Source: Centroberyx gerrardi
Taxonomy: Eukaryota; Chordata; Actinopteri; Beryciformes; Berycidae
Reading direction: 5' to 3'
Assembly: GCF_048128805.1 (NCBI RefSeq)
Contig: NC_136015.1
Span: forward strand, 25,178,925-25,242,924
DNA length: 64,000 nucleotides
The translations under genes were made by a program, and so were the position numbers. The notes below the pieces were generated by a model. It ran no database searches. It worked only from the letters and a program-made list of their open reading frames with translations, and had not been told where the DNA came from. Shown here in pieces: positions 12,068 through 22,350 of the stretch. How positions within the stretch are numbered: position 1 is the first letter of the stretch; each line of letters starts with the position of its first letter.

Positions 12068-12170
12068 GTAGTGGCTGTGTTCTGCCTGTTGGGTACCGAG
12101 GTCAGCAGAGCCTATGTGTTCCAAGCCAGCCGGCCCGGAGAGGGAGGAGACAACCCGCCTCAGACCAAAA
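12068..12170 (+). CDS. enpp2: enpp2 exon 2, signal peptide and pro-region
   Basis: Acceptor TTGTCAG, donor GTGAGA. Encodes 34 residues starting VVAVFCLLGTEVSRAY, a hydrophobic core with a plausible signal-peptidase site, followed by a polar stretch ending PPQTK. It ends in phase 1. This matches the place of the secretion leader in vertebrate autotaxin. Mammals have a furin-type basic site in this region, and I do not see an RxKR here. Confidence 0.75.
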
Positions 12171-12659
12171 GTGAGACAAACCTCCACTCAAAACCTGTTA
12201 CAGGATGAATGCATTTTTTTTTTAAAACAATTTCATATCTTTAAATAAGGCAGATCATATTTAGTTTAAAGATGTTTACTCAGGAAATGTATTGAAATAA
12301 GTGAAAGTAAAGTGGATATTGCATTAGAAGCAAGTCAAAGGCCTTTTATTGTTGTCTTTTTATGTTCTTATTTTTCCCTCTTTTGTAAAGCACTTTGTAA
12401 CTGTGTTTTGATAAGTGCTATATAAATAAAGTTTATTATTATTATTATTATTATAAAGTGAAATGATTATTATATCAAATAACTGCATGGGGAACAAGTG
12501 AAATTGCATCACTCAATTGGCAAATTTTATCAACTTATTTTGAGAAAAAATAACATTTTATGACTGAATCCAAGATCAAATGGCTTGTTAAGATGAATAT
12601 TTTTGCAGCGTAGTTGTATTTCCGTGGCCTGTGTGTAAACGAGCCTCCTCTCCCTCCAG
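12171..12659 (+). other. enpp2: enpp2 intron 2 with retrotransposon tail
   Basis: 489 nt. 12385-12455 reads AAAGCACTTTGTAACTGTG ... GTGCTATATAAATAAAGTTT then a TTA-type tail, a LINE/SINE 3' end. Nothing else recognised. Confidence 0.7.
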
Positions 12660-12815
12660 CCATCTCTGACTCCCTGTGGGTGAGCTCAGCAGGCTCCTGT
12701 AAGGGCCGCTGCTTCGAGCTGGACGAGGCCAAGCCTCCAGGATGCAGATGTGACAATCTGTGTAAAACCTACTACAGCTGCTGCTCCGACTTCGACGAGC
12801 ACTGCCTGAAAACAG
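12660..12815 (+). CDS. enpp2: enpp2 exon 3, somatomedin-B domain 1
   Basis: Acceptor CCCTCCAG, donor GTCAGT. It encodes residues 41-92. [19 protein letters not shown], then [18 protein letters not shown], has the eight-cysteine spacing of somatomedin-B domains. In autotaxin this domain packs on the catalytic domain and, with the second copy, mediates binding to integrins and lines the product exit tunnel (family knowledge). It ends in phase 1. Confidence 0.97.
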
Positions 12816-14100
12816 GTCAGTGTGACATCGCCCTGCTCATTCATTTTAATGGGCTTTGTCTTCTTTAACATGCTGTTTGTTTATGTGTTATTGTATTTTA
12901 TAGCTGTTTAACAGGTTTGTTGGTTTGTTTTGTTCCTTTTGCAGCACTTTCTAAGATTTTTAGATACAAAAAAGTCTCTATCTTTGTTGCTAAGCGCTCA
13001 TCCCTGTGGTGTTTCTGCACTGCACTTCCCACAGATCACCTGTCAATCAAACAGTGTGGGGGCGGAGCTTGGATTTTCTGTCGATGCAGTTTGAGTTTCT
13101 CTCTTCTTTGTCTGTTCAGCCATGGCGGCTATTGCTGCTCATGCTAACTACCCAGTTCTTCTTCTGCTGTTTATTCCAAACAAACCGGAAACGTGAAACG
13201 CATCACTTCCTGTGCAGCAGAGGATTTTTCCCAGGAAAGAGCGACCAGACTCCGGCTGTTTAGAACAGACAGAGGAGAAGATTTATGAACTGGATATAGG
13301 CTGAATCACTGTTGGGTTAGACCAGGCAGTGATGGAAAGTAGACCGACATAAACGGACATTTACTCATATGAAAATGTTATTGTTATTACTTTAATGCTA
13401 CTACTAGTACTACTACTACTACTACTACTACTAGCAGAAGTAGTAGTAGTAGTACAGTTATTCATTTACTACTATAGAAATTTGCTTGGAACAGTGCTAG
13501 AACACCACAACAACACTACATCTCCAATACTCAGAAAGCTCAGTTTACATAATATGATAAGTGCTTTAGGTTTTGCTGTAGTTTATTTAACAGGGACAAA
13601 GGGCAAGTACATCCACTCCCCCACAGTTAGCAGGTTTATGTAAAAAAAAAAAAAAAAACGTTAAGCAAGCAACACTGAAGACACTTTCAAAACATCCAAA
13701 TCTATAAAAAAAAAATAAAAAAAAAATCTTTAACTTGTCGTGATGGCAGGTTTCCAAATGTCTGTCCTATAACTGACTACTGGTGAATCTATGTGACCTT
13801 GATTTACAAGCCCTGGTTTGCTTGTTATTGGGCAGCAAATGAATCAAATACAAAACTGCATCAAGGTAAACTATTTCCATGATGGTTGGAGCAAAGAAAG
13901 GCAACCTGGGATTCAGTCTCTCCCGATTCAATGAGCTGATTCGTGCTCTTTTCAATTCCAATCATCCTTTTGTCTCGGAGAGAGGTTTCGAAAGCGGATG
14001 AGATCACCGTAAAACAAACCGCTGCTAATTTTCACCTCAACGACTAGATATGCATAACCTATCGGAGAGAACTGAACCCTTTATCCTTCCTGTGTGTCAG
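12816..14100 (+). other. enpp2: enpp2 intron 3
   Basis: 1.3 kb. Contains a TAC/TAG trinucleotide palindrome (13397-13455), A-rich runs at 13640-13657 and 13706-13727, and repeat-like sequence around 13010-13260 (GGGGGCGGAGCTTGG, CATGGCGGC). No exon beyond those called. Confidence 0.6.
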
Positions 14101-14226
14101 CGGGGGGGTTCGAGTGCACAGATGATCGCTGTGGGGAGCAGAGGAACGATGATCACGCCTGCCACTGCTCCGAGGACTGTCTGGAGAGAGGAGACTGCTG
14201 CACCAACTACAAGTCCCTCTGCAAAG
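14101..14226 (+). CDS. enpp2: enpp2 exon 4, somatomedin-B domain 2 with RGD
   Basis: Acceptor GTGTGTCAG, donor GTCGGG. It encodes residues 93-134. The [12 protein letters not shown] start and the [17 protein letters not shown] segment are the second eight-cysteine somatomedin-B module. An RGD tripeptide sits at residues 122-124, as in mammalian autotaxin. The flanking intron is short and carries a hAT MITE immediately downstream (14270). Confidence 0.97.
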
Positions 14227-14269
14227 GTCGGGACTAGGAAAATATAAAGACTTCAATAGTCACATAAAA

Positions 14270-14602
14270 CAGTGATTCTCACCCTTTTTCATATCAAGGA
14301 CCCTAGTTTAGTCCACATTAGAGCCACAGACCCATGAGATTTTGTCTCTCGGACCCAAATCTGAGAATATTTTTATTGTTAGATATGATTTTGTCCAGAA
14401 TCCCATGACTATCTGTATTGTAGGTAGAGAGATAACAGAGAAACTATGATCAAAACAGTCATTTTTCTACATTCTCTAATTGTGTTAACTGCTTGTGAAT
14501 TAAATAATGCTGAAGTTTAACACTTCATCAATTTGCTGGGGACCCCCTGGAACCCCCTCAAGGACCCCTGGTTGTCCCCGGACCCCAAGTTGAGAACCAC
14601 TG
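14270..14602. mobile_element. hAT MITE copy A (intron 4)
   Basis: Ends CAGTGATTCTC and GAGAACCACTG, flanked by ACATAAAA and CCATAAAA, an 8-bp target duplication with one difference. About 85-90% alike by eye to copy B at 33792-34121. Confidence 0.85.
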
Positions 14603-14793
14603 CCATAAAACATATAGCGAGCATATTCAAGTTTTCCATATTCAGGATATGGGCTTATCCCGGTTAACGAGATGGTGTTTACATGCGCCAGCTCATTAAT
14701 GGAATATTTGAATATCCTGAATATAAATGGAATTATAATGTGCATAAATTAAAGTAGATAACTGCTCACTTGTTGTCGTTTCTTCCTTGGCAG

Positions 14794-14854
14794 CTGACAC
14801 TGCCTGGGTGCAAGGTGACTGTGAGGAGATCAAGAGCGCTGAATGTCCTGCAGG
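14794..14854 (+). CDS. enpp2: enpp2 exon 5, end of SMB2 and entry to catalytic domain
   Basis: Acceptor CCTTGGCAG, donor GTGAGT. It encodes residues 135-154, ADTAWVQGDCEEIKSAECPA, the linker between the second somatomedin-B domain and the phosphodiesterase core. Phase in and out agrees with its neighbours (2 nt completes Ala, ends with GG of Gly). Confidence 0.95.
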
Positions 14855-16034
14855 GTGAGTAGAAACCGGCCTTGCTGACTGAATCTAACTTCAGTATAGG
14901 GCTGATTCTACAATTGCGGGTACATTTCAGGTACAGAAAGAAAACAAAAAATAGAAATGTTTTTTCCATTCAACATGTTGTATTATCATAGAACACATTT
15001 TAAATTTAACATTGTCAGTGTTTGCTGATCTTAAACCTGTAAGATTTTAAATATTGTTTCTGAAAATCAGCGTACTAACAGAAAAATTGGTCAACTCTGT
15101 TATAGACAATTTGGGTTAAATATATATAGTCAACAAATGTAATACAATTTAAAACCATGCCTCCCCTAAGAGAACTTCTGTCTCTACATCCATTAATTCA
15201 ACTTTAAATCTAATATGATAAAGACTTAAAAAAATTAGCGACGAGGCTAACGTAGCTTCATCACAGACTGTACTTCTCTCTCTAGCTCTTCTAGTCAACA
15301 TTAGCATGTTAGCAATCCATGGCAGCAAGGAGACAGAGAAGCTGCTTTGGTTCTTGCTGTGAAACCTCTCAGCTCAGTGACTTGCTGTGAGTCGCTTTAT
15401 ACAGAAGCTAGTCCGACGGGTCACAGCAAGATGGCCGCCGCTCCGACCGTCCAGGAACGTTGATTTGAACGGGAATGACCAAGTTCTGTGATCTGACTCT
15501 TAATGGTCACTATATACATGCGCTATCATTTCAGCTTTACCATTTAGGATTTCAAGATTTTTTATTTCAAATACATTGTACCTCTGTATGTGGTGTGTCA
15601 TTTACAGGCAAAACAAATCCAAAAACAGCATTCATACATAAGAGGGTGTGTGCTAACACCATAATACATCATGTACTGTATTTTACATTGATTTTATTTA
15701 ACCTGTATTTATCAAGGGTAGGTGGATGGATGGCATTTTCTCTCTTTCAGCAAGTGATTCACTAAAATGATCTTTATTCAGTATTTCAAGGCCAGTAACA
15801 TCTTTTTTCACTGAATAAGAGTTTCAGTATTCAGTACTAGGTGAGATAAAAGCATGGACGACCTTCTCCAAAACTGTAAAGGATAAAATCAATGAGCTGA
15901 TTGACGTTTTTTTAACCTCTCATCCTTCTTCTGTCTCAGTGAGAGGCTTTGAGAGCCTTGAAACGACAGTGAAACCTGCCACAGCTGCCTTTTATTAATC
16001 CTGAAGTGTGTCTTTGTCGTCCTGCTGCTCTCAG
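14855..16034 (+). other. enpp2: enpp2 intron 5
   Basis: 1.2 kb, AT-rich. I see no named repeat beyond possible fish-repeat wording at 15240-15470 (AAGATGGCCGCCGCTCCGACC) and nothing coding. Confidence 0.5.
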
Positions 16035-16132
16035 CTTCATCCGCCCCCCCCTCATCATGCTGTCAGTGGACGGCTTCAGAGCCTCCTACTTGAAGAAGGG
16101 CAAAGCTGTCATCCCCAACATAGAGAAACTCA
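16035..16132 (+). CDS. enpp2: enpp2 exon 6, first zinc ligand (Asp167)
   Basis: Acceptor TGCTCTCAG, donor GTAAGT. It encodes residues 155-187, beginning [19 protein letters not shown]. The Asp in SVDGFR is the conserved first metal ligand of the NPP/alkaline-phosphatase fold. A run of seven C lies at 16043-16051 inside the coding sequence and stays in frame. Confidence 0.97.
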
Positions 16133-16259
16133 GTAAGTCTTGATCCTCCATCCTACAACTGCTTCACCTAAATACAGTTGGAGTGCTTGTAGAAGCTTGA
16201 AAAATGGGAAATCTGGTTAGAGAAACTCTTAATGTCCTGTTCATGTTGTACAGTTGGAG

Positions 16260-16735
16260 CCAGAGGTGTGACCAAGTCAACTTTGCTCGAGTCCCAAGTC
16301 AGTCTCAAGTCTTGAGGCACAAGTCTAGTCCAAGTCATTAATGTCAAGTCTCAAGTCTAAATGTAGAACAGCAAGTCAAGTCAGAACAAATCAAGAGTCC
16401 AGTATCAATTTAATATCTTAAAGAAAACTAAATATCTAGGACTTTTCAATGCAATATGGTTTTAATAGGATAAAAACTTGGTAAGAGCATCATGAGTTTG
16501 ATTTCTATAATCAGTTTCAACTTCAATAAATTCAATCATTCCATACAAATTCAGAAAACAGAATTTAAATTCAGTCGTCCGCTGGAACAAATCTCATCAC
16601 TTTCAATCTAAGTCATTTACACAAACACAAGATCTCAAGTCAAGACTTTAGAAACCTTTTCAAGTCATCAAAGTACAAGTCAGAGTCAAGTCCCAAGTCA
16701 CCAGAACCCAAGTCAAGTCAAGTCTCAAGTGATTA
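16260..16735. repeat. AAGTC-rich dispersed repeat
   Basis: GGTGTGACCAAGTCAACTTT then many CAAGTC/CAAGTCTCAAGTC words at both ends. Recognised as a common fish repeat with internally repetitive ends; clean termini are not visible. Confidence 0.5.
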
Positions 16736-16738
16736 AAA

Positions 16739-16777
<39 letters not shown>

Positions 16778-17999
16778 GTTTATTTATATAGCCCCTTTCA
16801 CAGAGCAAAGTCACAAAGTGCTTCACAGGAGTAAAATAGTTAAAATAAGACCATCAAATAGTAAGAAACAATAAAACATAAAAACAAAGGACATAAAATC
16901 ACACAGAAATACAGACACAAGAAGCTAGACAAAGGCCAGTCTGAACAGATGAGTCTTTAGCTGCTTTTTAAAAGTGTCAACAGAGACCGCAGATCTTAAG
17001 TCCATGTGACAGGGGACATGATTTTTAAATGTGACATGTGACATGATTTTTAAATAAGCAAATAAGGAAACTATGGCAAAACTTGTGGTGCTATAATCCC
17101 AGTAAACAAGGGGAAAGCACATGCTGAAAACTGCCGGTGTGTGTTTTTAACGTGTTCTTTCCTGTGTTTCAAGCTTCCTGATGAACACACATCATCCAAA
17201 TGTGTGTTCCACTTTTGTCATTTGGCACTTTTAATTCCACACAGTAAATCTGTCCTGTCCTTGTTTCACATTTTCTGAACTCCCCCAGTGGCCTCACCAG
17301 CAATGTGAACTGTTTCATACAAGCCCTGGAAGTAAGTCAATGGTTTGTGGGGGCAAAAAATGGACAAAATGGGAGAAAAAAAACAGATTCCTGCCAATTT
17401 AAACAGACACATGTTTACATTCCCTCCATGACTCACCTGCTGCCACCTGAACATCATTCAGACTCGGATCGGAATTAGTGGAGATAATCAAACATCGCTA
17501 TCAGAGACAGAGGGTTTTCAGGGAATTGTAGAAAGAGTCACTGGAGGAGAGTTGACTGTTACAATGTGCTGCTAAAATGATCTTAAGCTTGTGTGGAAGA
17601 AAATTCAACAGGATGAACACCACACAAAGTATTGAGCACAATGAAATACCTTTTCAGAAAGTTTTGTCTTTATCTTTACAAACGTCAAGGTAACTCTCAC
17701 TCCCTACCCTTCAACCAGAGCAGTGAGAGAATGGTCATATTGTTCTTATTCCAATTAAAATAATCAAAAATGAGACTTACAATTCGCAGCTGTGGTTGTC
17801 TCACTTTACTGATAACCCACTCTCCTCTTCTTCTTTTTCAGTCTGAAAGGTTTAAAGGATTATAACAGGAAATGTTAACACTACACAGTAACTTTCACAT
17901 AGGAGAAGTTATGCCATCTTTTCATGCCAAAAAGTCCATGCCTAATTCATGCATTCTTTACATGCAAAGGGAGGGTGTATACATTCAACGCGAAACCTC

Positions 18000-18150
18000 T
18001 TTTTGACTCTTATATCCAATTGCACCTTGTGGGTGAATGAAGAAAGGAAAGCCAGCACTCTTAATGTCCTTTTGTCATATATTTGAATGGGCAGCTATAG
18101 AGCACAAACGTTTCAGCAATAAGCCATCATCAGCGTTGTGTTGCTCCAAG
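18000..18150 (-). mobile_element. Penelope-like terminal fragment, hammerhead-like core, reverse
   Basis: On the minus strand CTGATGA (18133-18127) and GAAAC (18114-18110) are again 12 nt apart with GGCTTATTGCT between, nearly the same as 7821-7844. The sequence after it ends with GTGCTGGCTTTCC, comparable to GTGCGGACTTTCC in the other copy. Confidence 0.4.
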
Positions 18151-19017
18151 CGGAAGTGACACTTAAATACATACATGCATACAATTCAATTAATTATACA
18201 ATCAATATGAAAAATACACGATCAACGATAAATAAACGTACCAGGTTCCCCCACTAAGTACGGATAACTACCAGGAATACACAATCCACAGCATAGACAT
18301 AACACTTAGGAAAAAATAAATATCAAGAAAAATATAATATAAGAATAGAAGAATAAAAAATATAGCTAAATGTCTCTGCACATATATCTCACAAATTGTT
18401 ATCATTTCACAAAACAGGTCCTCTACACAGAAAAAGGGTAATGAAGGGAGGCTAAATATTCCCTTGTACAGGCACAATATATAAACCTTATGAAACTAAA
18501 CAACTGCACATACAATTGGCCAATAGAACATGCAGTCAGCTGCAGCAGGCCGATCTGCCCAAACAGCCTGGGCTCTCCTTAAAGTTGGGAGTAGAGCCAC
18601 TAATTAATAGCCAACCTCCGCGTATCCAAATACATATGAGCCCGACAACAAAGTAGAACCTTGTGAGTGAACCCATATGTTTATTTCCTTAATAGTTCAA
18701 TCCTCCTGCTCATATCGACTCTTCCCTCCATCCTGATTGCTCTTGATCAGATATTTATATCAGATCTCACTGCCACTTTAGTCTAGGATTTTCTGGTCAA
18801 AGCTCTTCCATCCGTTGATGGACAGATATCAAACAAGATGAAGCTGCTTCAGTCTAGCCCACTGAGTTCCTAGGTTTAGCTCTGCCATCTAGTTCTGTTG
18901 AGTTTCCTAGATAAAGCTCATCCCCCTAAGCTCCTTGTTGAGGTTCCTAGATACCAGCTAACACAGAGGGCCCCCCCCCAACAGAAAAGCTCACTCGAGT
19001 GCTAGTTCTTTTTCCAA

Positions 19018-19188
19018 TTTGTTGAAGAAATGTTCTGGAGTCAGAGGTTCGTCTTACTTGAATATATATTTATTGAAAGGAGAGTCTTGCAAGAGGAAGA
19101 AGTGTACGTAGCCTCCTGCTGTGCGCATCGCTTCCTCTTGCAAGACTCTCCTTTCAGTAAATAAATAAACATAAACATTTCTTCAACA
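19018..19188. repeat. foldback inverted repeat
   Basis: Inner arms 19069-19099 and 19131-19161 agree at 30 of 31 positions (GAAAGGAGAGTCTTGCAAGA core) around a 31-nt loop. Outer arms TTGTTGAAGAAATGTT and AACATTTCTTCAACAG also pair. Confidence 0.85.
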
Positions 19189-19512
19189 GCTTGTATTCAA
19201 TATTAAAATCTTTTTTTTAAACAAATGAGAAAAACAAACTTTCATTGGGATGATGTTGAAGTGTTGCAGATCATTTGTATTCAGATTGCACCACTTGATT
19301 CAAGAAAATTCTTATTTTGCATCAGAAACAAGTGAAATTATCTAACCACACAGATTTTTTCAGTAGTTTCCAAGGAAAGGAGATTTTGAAGAAGATTTTA
19401 AATAACATTTTTACAGGGTTGTGGTTTTTACCTGCTTGATTTGAGTCATTGAAATCTTCTTCTTGTACTTGTCAGTATAATATTTTATAGATCTACACTT
19501 CTTTCCCCTCAG

Positions 19513-19592
19513 GAACGTGTGGGACATCGGCACCTTACATGCGGCCAGTCTACCCATCCAAGACCTTCCCCAACTTATATACACTCGCCACT
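19513..19592 (+). CDS. enpp2: enpp2 exon 7, catalytic threonine (Thr205)
   Basis: Acceptor CCCCTCAG, donor GTAAGT. Encodes residues 188-214. [19 protein letters not shown] carries the nucleophile: the Thr in the sequence SKTFPN lies 38 residues after Asp167, exactly the human spacing. It ends in phase 0. The preceding intron is 3.4 kb and rich in retroelement remnants. Confidence 0.97.
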
Positions 19593-19894
19593 GTAAGTCA
19601 CCCTGGGTCATGTGTGAGCGACACTGAAATACTCCCTTGCTCTCATCGTCTCTCTAACAGTGTAAACAGTGCAATCCAGGTATATAATGAGTGAATCTAT
19701 GGCAGGTCTGTTAATATGAAGTGCAAAATACACCGGAGATGTTTTGATGCAATGTAAATATGCATTTTTGCCAACAGCCATGACCAAAAGTATCTTTCTA
19801 TCTCCCCTCTGTTCCTTATAGCCCCGTTATGACGCTGACAGTATGTTTTTGAGGTCAGTTACTGTAGTGACTCTGTCTTCTGGTCTCTCTGCAG
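19593..19894 (+). other. enpp2: enpp2 intron 7
   Basis: 302 nt. I see nothing in it apart from splice signals. Confidence 0.8.
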
Positions 19895-20014
19895 GGTCTT
19901 TACCCAGAGTCCCATGGGATTGTGGGAAACAACATGCACGACCCGGTGTTTGACGCCAACTTCAACCTGCGAGGCAGAGAGAAGCTCAACCACCGCTGGT
20001 GGGGCGGGCAGCCT
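19895..20014 (+). CDS. enpp2: enpp2 exon 8, catalytic domain
   Basis: Acceptor CTCTGCAG, donor GTGAGT. It has exactly 40 codons, residues 215-254, with [12 protein letters not shown] and [15 protein letters not shown]. The first block is a signature of the NPP family active-site region. Phase 0 on both sides, so skipping it would remain in frame. Confidence 0.97.
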
Positions 20015-20105
20015 GTGAGTGTCCATATCTATATTTATATCTATATCTGGACGTGGTTTGTGATTGGAAGGAAATATTAATGTTCTTGTTTTCTATGTGT
20101 TCTAG

Positions 20106-20161
20106 ATCTGGATCACAGCAGAGAAACAAGGAGTGAAAGCAGGAACCTTCTTCTGGCCTTG
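20106..20161 (+). CDS. enpp2: enpp2 exon 9, catalytic domain
   Basis: Acceptor TGTTCTAG, only 91 nt after the previous exon; donor GTGAGT. It encodes IWITAEKQGVKAGTFFWP and the first two bases of Trp (residues 255-272). The AGTFFW motif is typical of the family. Human has Ser-Val where this fish gene reads Pro-Trp at the exon edge. Confidence 0.96.
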
Positions 20162-21530
20162 GTGAGTCGGCACTGGGGAAGTTTTCAGTAGCTACAGACA
20201 GACTTCCCAGCTCTATACTGTTCCTTCTATATAAGGCCAATAAACAATGAATAAAGAGAGTCAGGAGCCTCAACCATAAAAGTGGGTTTGGACGCAAAAA
20301 ATTCAGATGATTGTATGTTTATGTAGTGAGTGTTTTGCTTGCTGATTCTCTAAATGTATTGTATAATGATCCCAGTACGTATATGTAATTGTAATCATTG
20401 CAATAATATGATAGATCCTGAAGTCCATACTGCTTTTTTGGATCTTAGCTAATATATTACTTTATGGAAACATATTGAGAGACAACTTTCTGCTGATAAT
20501 AGGTCAAAAGACTAAAATGCATGCTCTTGCAATATTTGTGGGGAATTGTTGATTTGGCAAAAAATGTGATTGCAAAATCCTTGTTTCCTAGAAGCACGAC
20601 AAATTACCATGAAGCACCGACAGAGTGATAAATCAGACCCAGATAGTTCTTTCAAAATTTATTCCAACACAGAAATAGAGCTTGGGCTCTGAAACTTCAG
20701 TATATGGGTTTTATTCAACAGCCAAATAACTAAAAAGGGAAGCTATGGGAAGACGGGGGTGAGACAGAAACACTCTTTAGCCAAAACCTAAGTGACACGG
20801 ACTCAAAACCTCCCAATCAGCTGAGTCAGGTATATATTGATACTGAAAAGCAACATCAAAAGAAAAACATGAATATCCAAAAGATAGGTGCTGGATCAAA
20901 GAAAATATCAAGTGACATATAGCAGAAGATCCCCACACATGAAGAATTTTATAATTTATTAAAGTCTTCATACAGGAGCGATATATTGATACCGATTGAT
21001 ACTGAGTTTATTCAAGAGTGAAGCACTTTGGGTAATCAGCCCAGACAGACTTACAAGACTCTACATCCCACTCAGTGCAGCCGTGTGAAACATAAACACA
21101 CTCCAAGATCAAATCAGGCATCGTACAAAGTACACTGACATATTCCCAGGCTTACAGATACAGTTTGTCTCATATAATCCACCTTTTCTCAAACATAACT
21201 CACGTCTTTTATAATCATTTGACCAAGAAAATGTGCAGAAATAGAAGTGTTTTTTCTCTAAACCACACTGCTCAGCTCATCATGTAAACAATGAAACATA
21301 AAAGGAATTTAATTTAATTTCTCCTAAATGACATAGCGGACATATTGTTTGTATCTCTGTTTCTCTGTATCTCTAAACAATAATTACACAACATTTCAGA
21401 AAAGATGTTTAAGACATTTCCAAATACGTTCTTATACACTTGCTGAAATCATTTGCATATCCATGACCTAATAAGCACGAGGGCAAAGAGAGGCTGCTCT
21501 CTCGTCACGTCCTGACTGACTGACAATGAC

Positions 21531-21579
<49 letters not shown>

Positions 21580-21789
21580 ACACACACACAGGACAATACC
21601 CCTACACAATCAATCACAACGGAGGCCATTGAAGGCTCAAGCAGCCGAAACACCAGCCTGTTTAGCTAGTGACACATGAGAGCCTCGTGTCAACCAGAGC
21701 TCCTGGTCCACTCTGTGAAGAAGGAGTGAAAATCATAAACCATCTCTGTAACCGTTGATCATCAGCAGCTTTGTGCTCTGTGCTCGCAG
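20162..21789 (+). other. enpp2: enpp2 intron 9
   Basis: 1.6 kb. Carries a CA microsatellite (21533-21590). No other element recognised. Confidence 0.6.
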
Positions 21790-21855
21790 GGTGATTCCCC
21801 TGGAGAGGAGGATCTTGACCATTCTGCGCTGGCTGCACCTGCCTGACGATGAGAG
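21790..21855 (+). CDS. enpp2: enpp2 exon 10, catalytic domain
   Basis: Acceptor TGCTCGCAG, donor GTGCGT. It encodes residues 273-294, WVIPLERRILTILRWLHLP then DDE. The acceptor has a weak pyrimidine tract (GTGCTCTGTGCTCGCAG). It ends with two bases of an Arg codon completed by exon 11. Confidence 0.96.
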
Positions 21856-22296
21856 GTGCGTCTCTGTTCTCTGGACGTTTTAGACATGAATATCACACAC
21901 ATGCTTGGTTTTCGTTAGCCTGGTTCCAGACTCCTGAGTCGCGTCCCGCTCACACTCTTCAGAGCGATTCAGAGAGTCTGGTGTTGCTCTGGTCAACGAC
22001 GATTTTTAGCTCGGAAAAAGTGATCGGGCCAATCGGCGCCTTTGAAAAAGTTTGAACCATTGGCGTTTCAGCAGAATAATATGAAATCACCTCCTTACCC
22101 AACATATTGTCTTTGCAAAAACAACTTAAATAAAATAACGTCAGAGCGCCCGGAAACGTCAGTCACTAGTGATTGGTTCGGGGAAAATCAAACCCCCCCA
22201 CACACAGAAAACGGCTATCTTCTGACATTTTCTTATTGGTGCTCTATTATCTCATTCAACTATCAGGTTTCTACATATTTTTCCCATGGACTCACC

Positions 22297-22350
22297 TACA
22301 TTATGTCATTTAGCAGACGCTTTTGTCCAAAGCGACGTACAATAAGTACT
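22297..22350 (-). mobile_element. SINE tail, reverse
   Basis: ATTTAGCAGACGCTTTTGTC and CAAAGCGACGTACAATAAG are the reverse complement of the conserved core of a fish SINE (forward relative at 1890-1950). Confidence 0.65.

Larger units (their letters stand above)
16133..19512 (+). other. enpp2: enpp2 intron 6
   Basis: 3.4 kb. 16260-16735 is an AAGTC-rich dispersed repeat. 16741-16775 is a GTAA microsatellite leading into a repeat with GTTTATTTATATAGCCCC (16778). 18000-18150 is the reverse Penelope-like piece. 19018-19188 is a foldback. Nothing coding. Confidence 0.65.

Noticed and set aside
11956..12174. 72-codon ORF over exon 2
   Set aside because: A different frame from the signal peptide; it would run out of frame with exon 3.
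13006..13263. 85-codon ORF in intron 3
   Set aside because: Repeat-like sequence with CATGGCGGC and GGGGGCGGAGC words common in fish repeats; no domain.
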